The translations under genes were made by a program, and so were the position numbers. Shown piece by piece: positions 7,699 through 10,940 of a DNA stretch of 10,940 bases (the stretch's first letter is position 1; each line of letters opens with the position of its first letter). Under the pieces are notes generated by a model. The model did no database searches. It was not told the DNA's origin and was given only the letters and a program-made list of their open reading frames with translations. The DNA is taken from the NCBI GenBank assembly GCA_016937035.1, contig JAFGWS010000008.1:1-10940 (forward strand), written 5' to 3'. The stretch is from Pontiellaceae bacterium. Lineage in GTDB: Bacteria; Verrucomicrobiota; Kiritimatiellia; Kiritimatiellales; Pontiellaceae.

Positions 7699-9024
7699 CT
7701 ACGGCCCACTGATCCGATAGATGCGGCTGGGATGGTTCGTCCATTCGAGGTCGTTGAATTGCAGCGTGCCGCTCGAAAGGGTATTGGTCTGAAGCGGAAT
7801 CCAGATTCCTTCGGCGAGGTTGGTGCAGGCTTCGATCACAACGGGAATGTCGGCTGTTCCTGCAACGTTGAAGCCGAATCCGTCATCCCCGGCTCCAAAA
7901 CCGTCGCCGACGTCAATTACAGGGTTCCATAACAGAGCAGGACGCGCGCCAAAAGTGGTTCCCCATCCGCTGGTACCGGGGAGATAATAGACGGTCGCGT
8001 TGTAGGTTCCAGAAAACACACCTGATGACAGACTGGGCACGTCTCCGGTAAAAAATATGCTGGCTAGGCTTGAGCAACCTTTGAAGGCGTAGTAGCCAAT
8101 GGAGGTAACGCTGTCGGGAATACTTATGCTGGAAAGGTTTGAGCAACGTTCGAAGGCGTTATCGCCGATGGAGGTAACGCTGTTTCCGATCTCAACGCTG
8201 GCCAAGCTGGAGCAGCGTTGGAAGGCGTAGTAGCCGATGGAGGTGACTCCGTCGGGAATCGATAGGCTGGTCAGGCGGGTGCTCCAGGCGAAGGCCGCGT
8301 AGCTGATGGAGATAACGCTGTCGGGAATGATGTAGCTGTCGGCGGTTTTGCCAGCGGGATATTGAATAAGCATGGATTGATCCTTGTTGAACAATACCCC
8401 GTCCTGACTACTGAAGGATGGATTGGCTCCATCTACGTCAAAGCTGGCCAAGCTGGTGCAGTAGCGAAAGGCCGCGACGATGGAGGTGACGCTGTTTCCG
8501 ATCTCAACGCTCGCCAGGCTGGTGCAGCCGGAGAAGGCTTCATAGCCAATGGAGGTAACTCTGTTTCCGATCTCAACGCTCGCCAGGCTGGTGCAGCCGG
8601 AGAAGGCGTTAGAGCCTATGGAGGTAACGCTGTTTCCGATCTCAACGCTCGCCAGGCTGGTGCAGTAGGCGAAGGCGTGCCCGCCGAGGGAAATGACGCT
8701 GTCGGGAATCGATATGCCGGCTAGGCTGGTGCACAGGGAGAAGGCGTAGTGGCCGATGGAGATGACGCTGTCGGAAATCGATAGGTTCGTCAGGCTGGTA
8801 CAGTTGTGGAAGGCCCAGTCACCGATGGAGGTGACTGGAAGATCATCGATGGTGGCAGGAATCACCACGTTGGTGACGGAGGTTGAACAGTCCGTAATGG
8901 TGATGGAGGTGCCATCCGAGGTGTAGGTTAGATCGCCATATTGAAGCGCTTGCGCCGCCAGCGCCATGGAAAGAAAGATGGCTGCAAAAAGCCTGGTCCC
9001 GATCAATCCGACGATGCGACGCAT
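7699..9024 (-). CDS. Secreted BspA-type leucine-rich repeat protein
   Basis: 441 residues from ATG at 9024, chosen over an upstream ATG at 9075 (458 residues) because it has AAGGGA 6 nt upstream and starts a clean signal peptide (MRRIVG, hydrophobic core, AQA at about 24-26, then LQYG). A short N-terminal module (YGDLTYTSDG...VTNVVIPATIDDLPV) leads into ten 23-residue repeats of the LRR_5/BspA class beginning at residues 64, 87, 110, 133, 156, 179, 237, 260, 283 and 306 (consensus VTSIGxxAFxxCTSLASVEIGNS). Residues about 196-236 are the usual BspA island (DGVLFNKDQSMLIQYPAGK). Residues 369-441 form a separate C-terminal module ending WTNHPSRIYRISGP. BspA-type proteins are surface or secreted binding proteins; the ligand here is unknown. 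No LPxTG, transmembrane anchor or obvious sorting tag is seen. It converges on the glycoside hydrolase gene, 42 nt apart, and diverges from the next gene. Confidence 0.9.
   Translation of the reverse strand: MRRIVGLIGTRLFAAIFLSMALAAQALQYGDLTYTSDGTSITITDCSTSVTNVVIPATIDDLPVTSIGDWAFHNCTSLTNLSISDSVISIGHYAFSLCTSLAGISIPDSVISLGGHAFAYCTSLASVEIGNSVTSIGSNAFSGCTSLASVEIGNRVTSIGYEAFSGCTSLASVEIGNSVTSIVAAFRYCTSLASFDVDGANPSFSSQDGVLFNKDQSMLIQYPAGKTADSYIIPDSVISISYAAFAWSTRLTSLSIPDGVTSIGYYAFQRCSSLASVEIGNSVTSIGDNAFERCSNLSSISIPDSVTSIGYYAFKGCSSLASIFFTGDVPSLSSGVFSGTYNATVYYLPGTSGWGTTFGARPALLWNPVIDVGDGFGAGDDGFGFNVAGTADIPVVIEACTNLAEGIWIPLQTNTLSSGTLQFNDLEWTNHPSRIYRISGP
8047..8835 (-). repeat. LRR-coding repeat array, 69-bp units
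   Basis: The ten 23-residue repeats are visible as DNA repeats of 69 bp. The closest block is 8494-8562, 8563-8631 and 8632-8700: all begin GTTTCCGATCTCAACGCTCG on the plus strand. The first two are identical over their first 45 bases and differ at 5 of 69 positions by my count; the third shares the first 34 bases and then diverges. The array is broken at about 8347-8440 by the non-repeat island (residues about 196-226). Confidence 0.9.
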
Positions 9025-9338
9025 GATTATTCCCTTTGTTTCCCAAAAATAGTTAAAAGCGATCCGGTAACGCATCCGCCCATGGGTCCCCGGACTTCGT
9101 CAAGTAAACGCTAACACATTCAAACGCGTTAACCTGTATGACTCATTTGATAGAATGATTCAAGATGCTTTCAACCCAAATTCGACTTCGGAAAAGGTGT
9201 TACCCTTCTCCTTCTGTGGGAACAGTTTCTTTGGATATTTTCCTTCCTATTGCCATGGGGTTTCCGTAGCCTCTCCAATTCGGGCTCGGTGTATGGTCGG
9301 GCGGTTTTTATTAAGTAGGGTAAGAACAGGAGGATAAT
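9025..9338. promoter_or_regulatory. Divergent intergenic region between the BspA-type gene and the Met/Gly-rich protein gene
   Basis: 314 nt containing the 5' regions of both divergent genes. A 60-codon open frame at 9155-9337 has no ribosome site and unremarkable composition, so it is not called a gene. AAACGC occurs at 9106-9111 and 9122-9127, each followed by a TAAC (CTAAC, then GTTAAC), and the second lies in the 8-bp palindrome AACGCGTT (9123-9130). A poor sigma70-like pair (GTTAAC 9128-9133, 17 nt, TAGAAT 9151-9156) could serve the plus-strand gene. No confident promoter was found for either gene. Confidence 0.4.
9031..9036 (-). promoter_or_regulatory. Ribosome binding site that fixes the BspA-type gene start
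   Basis: On the minus strand AAGGGA lies 6 nt before ATG at 9024. The alternative in-frame ATG at 9075 has no comparable site and would put 17 extra, partly polar residues ahead of the signal peptide, so 9024 is preferred. Confidence 0.7.
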
Positions 9339-10664
9339 ATGAGGACATATCAGAAAACAATGCTGGGCCTGCCGTTGGCGGCTCTGGTTCTGCTTTCTTC
9401 AGGAACTTCCCTGAACGCAGCAGAAAATGTTATCGGAGAATGGGAATTCACCATGAGCATGGGCATGGGCGGCGGAGAAGGGATGGAAATGCATCCCAAG
9501 GCCGTATTCTCCAAGGCCGAAGACGGAACCATTACGGGCACGTGGGAAATGAATTTTGAAGCCCCTGAGGGCGGCGGCGCTCCTGCGATGGGCGGCGATT
9601 TCCAAATGCCGACCTTTGTCCTGACCGATGTTAAAGTCGAAGATCAAAAGCTGACGTTCACCCAAAAGGGTGAAATGGGCGGCGGTGGGCAGGCCTTTGA
9701 AATGCCGTTCGAAGGCACGATCAAGGGCGATACCATTGAAGGTAAGTTTGCCAGCTCGTTCGGCGGCGGTGATATGATCGCTACGGCAACCCGAAAAGCA
9801 ACCGTGAAACTTGAAGGGGACTGGGCGTTTGAGATGGAGCTCGGCGGCGGCGGAATGGGTATGCAGATGAAATTTCTCATTGATTCCACGTTCACCAAAG
9901 GCGCGGATGGGAAATACACCGCCACGTGGGATCAGAAAATGCAGCCCATGGAAGGCGCAGATGCACCGGGCGGCGGATTCGGCCCTCCGGGCGGCGGCAT
10001 GGGTTCCTTTGAAGTTAAAATCAGCGATATCCAACTCGAAGGTAAAAAACTTTCATTCACCCAGAACGTCGACATGGGACAGATGGCCTTCGAATCCAAA
10101 TTTTCCGGCACCGTTGACGGGGATACAATCACCGGGGCGTTGACGAGTGAACAAGGCGATATGCCGCTGAGCGGGAAACGCAAATCCGCCGACCTCCTGT
10201 GCGGAATATGGAACATGGAAATGACCATGGGCATGGGACGCCGCGGTGGCGCAGGTCCCGGAGGCGGAGCTGCTCCAGAGGGCGCAGCTGAAGCTCCGAG
10301 AACCCGCACCGTTGAACTGACCTTCACCAAGGGCGAAGACGGCGCGTATGCCGCCGAGTGGAAACAGGAAATGCCGGCCAGAGAAGGAGACGGTGCAGGT
10401 CCCGGTGGCGGCGCTGGTCCGATGGGCAACATGGGCGCGATGGAAACGAAGATCATTGATATTACCCTCGACGGGAATAAGGTGAGCTTCACCCGCAGCA
10501 TGACTATGGGCGAACGGTCGTTCGATACGGTTTACACCGGTACGATTGAAGACGGCACCATGACCGGCACCATGACCCGCAGTGGTGGAATGGGCGGCGG
10601 CATGGGTGGCGGCATGGGCGGCGGAGAGACTCCGTTTACCGCCACGCTTAAGGTCGAAGAATAA
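9339..10664 (+). CDS. Exported protein with three tandem lipocalin-like, Met/Gly-rich modules
   Basis: 441 residues with signal peptide 1-28 (core LPLAALVLLSSGTSL, then NAA and cleavage before E29). The rest is three copies of one module at about 31-153, 157-282 and 287-440. Each begins G-x-W (GEWEF 33-37, GDWAF 160-164, GIWNM 289-293), continues with a 'FTKG.DG.Y.A.W' segment, then 'I.DI.L.G.KLSFT' and a 'F.GTI.GDTI.G' segment, ending near a basic strand. This alternating beta pattern resembles the lipocalin-like small barrel domains common in exported proteins of Planctomycetota, Verrucomicrobiota and Acidobacteriota; the family name is an inference. Loops are filled with GGGMG, GGGFGPPGGG and GGAGPGGG stretches and many Met residues. 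AGGAGG at 9328-9333, 5 nt before ATG, is the strongest ribosome site in the window. It stands alone before a strong terminator. Function is unknown; no catalytic motif is seen. Confidence 0.85.
   Translation: MRTYQKTMLGLPLAALVLLSSGTSLNAAENVIGEWEFTMSMGMGGGEGMEMHPKAVFSKAEDGTITGTWEMNFEAPEGGGAPAMGGDFQMPTFVLTDVKVEDQKLTFTQKGEMGGGGQAFEMPFEGTIKGDTIEGKFASSFGGGDMIATATRKATVKLEGDWAFEMELGGGGMGMQMKFLIDSTFTKGADGKYTATWDQKMQPMEGADAPGGGFGPPGGGMGSFEVKISDIQLEGKKLSFTQNVDMGQMAFESKFSGTVDGDTITGALTSEQGDMPLSGKRKSADLLCGIWNMEMTMGMGRRGGAGPGGGAAPEGAAEAPRTRTVELTFTKGEDGAYAAEWKQEMPAREGDGAGPGGGAGPMGNMGAMETKIIDITLDGNKVSFTRSMTMGERSFDTVYTGTIEDGTMTGTMTRSGGMGGGMGGGMGGGETPFTATLKVEE
10584..10625 (+). repeat. 12-bp tandem repeats coding for Gly-Gly-Met-Gly
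   Basis: Three consecutive units of the form GG(A/C)ATGGG(C/T)GGC encode residues 416-429 (GGMGGGMGGGMGGG) in the last loop of the third module. The unit length is a multiple of three, so copy-number change would lengthen or shorten the loop without a frameshift. Confidence 0.8.
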
Positions 10665-10695
10665 TTCTTCACAAAATCTGCTGAAAAACAGCAAC

Positions 10696-10734
10696 AGCCG
10701 GTCGCGGATTGTCCTATCCGCCCCGGCTTTTTTT
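10696..10734 (+). terminator. Intrinsic terminator after the Met/Gly-rich protein gene
   Basis: Outer stem AGCCGG (10696-10701) with CCGGCT (10723-10728), a small 2/1-nt internal loop, inner stem GCGGAT (10704-10709) with ATCCGC (10716-10721), loop TGTCCT, then seven T (10728-10734). It begins 31 nt after the stop codon. This is a textbook rho-independent terminator. Confidence 0.95.
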
Positions 10735-10940
10735 ATTTCGGGTCTTTCATCAAATCGGTGGGAAAAACAAGTTGGGTTGACCACAACTCCGGGAGGTTGG
10801 GGTCACTCATAAGAAGTTTCATTCCCCGGGATGTTCCGCGATTTAAACACGATTATTCCGATGCGGGCGTATTCCCTGATGCCGGATTATCTTGAAAAAA
10901 GATGATCATGGGTATTCTCCAATTAGTGAAACAAACTAAC
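10735..10940. other. Terminal intergenic stretch, no convincing gene
   Basis: 206 nt after the terminator. Only short frames are open. On the plus strand, ATG 10831 to TGA 10905 (24 codons, MFRDLNTIIPMRAYSLMPD...) overlaps by ATGA a frame starting at 10902 that stays open to the window edge. On the minus strand there are 29 codons (10822-10733) and 18 codons (10909-10853; a weak GGAG site 8 nt upstream). None has enough length or context to be called. The next gene's 5' region probably begins here. Confidence 0.4.

Noticed and set aside
8362..8724. 120-codon plus-strand frame with a repeated pattern (DLNARQAGAAGEG)
   Set aside because: It is the antisense reading of the 69-bp LRR repeats. 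Its repeats come entirely from the real minus-strand gene.
8047..8835. CRISPR-like regular repeat array
   Set aside because: The units are contiguous 69-bp coding repeats without unique spacers, read in frame as BspA leucine-rich repeats.
9075..9075. ATG at 9075 as the start of the BspA-type gene
   Set aside because: It has no ribosome site and adds 17 residues before the signal peptide; ATG 9024 has AAGGGA at good spacing.
9155..9337. 60-codon open frame in the divergent intergenic region
   Set aside because: It has no ribosome site and no recognisable motif, and it ends just before the AGGAGG-driven start at 9339. It is most likely chance.
9932..10501. 189-codon minus-strand frame rich in proline, and longer minus-strand frames up to 243 codons over the same gene
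   Set aside because: They are antisense to GGC-rich glycine codons. They have no signal or family match, and the plus-strand frame has a strong ribosome site, a signal peptide and module structure.
10733..10822. 29-codon minus-strand frame (MKLLMSDPNLPELW...)
   Set aside because: It is too short, has no properly spaced ribosome site, and its 3' end runs into the terminator of the plus-strand gene.

Overview
The window looks like chromosomal DNA of a Gram-negative bacterium from the PVC superphylum, most likely Kiritimatiellota (Pontiella-like) or a close relative. The outer membrane is shown directly by a full-length BamA. The lineage guess is an inference: it rests on the BspA-type leucine-rich repeat protein, whose N-terminal and C-terminal modules I associate with Kiritimatiellota, Lentisphaerota and Verrucomicrobiota, and on several exported glycine-rich proteins. 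No tRNA, rRNA, CRISPR array, insertion sequence, integrase or attachment site is visible.

Positions 1-4441 are a plus-strand housekeeping operon: the 3' end of rpsR (S18), rplI (L9), dnaB (replicative helicase) and bamA (Omp85 outer-membrane assembly factor). Spacing is tight: 21 nt between rpsR and rplI, a 4-nt ATGA overlap between rplI and dnaB, and 17 nt between dnaB and bamA. The operon ends in a strong intrinsic terminator at 4415-4447. rpsR-rplI-dnaB is a widely conserved order; bamA directly after dnaB is the less usual part.

Positions 4442-10734 hold three unrelated, separately expressed genes for exported proteins. The first is a 990-residue family 3 glycoside hydrolase (beta-xylosidase/beta-glucosidase type) with a PA14 domain inserted in its C-terminal catalytic-side domain and a glycine-rich insert inside that PA14. 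The second, on the minus strand and convergent with it, is a secreted BspA-type protein with ten 23-residue repeats, three of them in a block of very similar 69-bp units. The third, divergent from the BspA gene, is a 441-residue exported protein made of three tandem copies of a lipocalin-like beta-rich module with Met/Gly-rich loops, followed by a strong terminator at 10696-10734. The glycoside hydrolase suggests polysaccharide breakdown outside the cytoplasm. No regulator, transporter or sulfatase lies in the window to define a complete utilisation locus.

The last ~200 nt contain no convincing gene. I see no clear new multi-gene system. The best candidates for novelty are the triplicated Met/Gly-rich protein, the glycine-rich insertion in the PA14 domain, and the recently duplicated repeats in the BspA gene.
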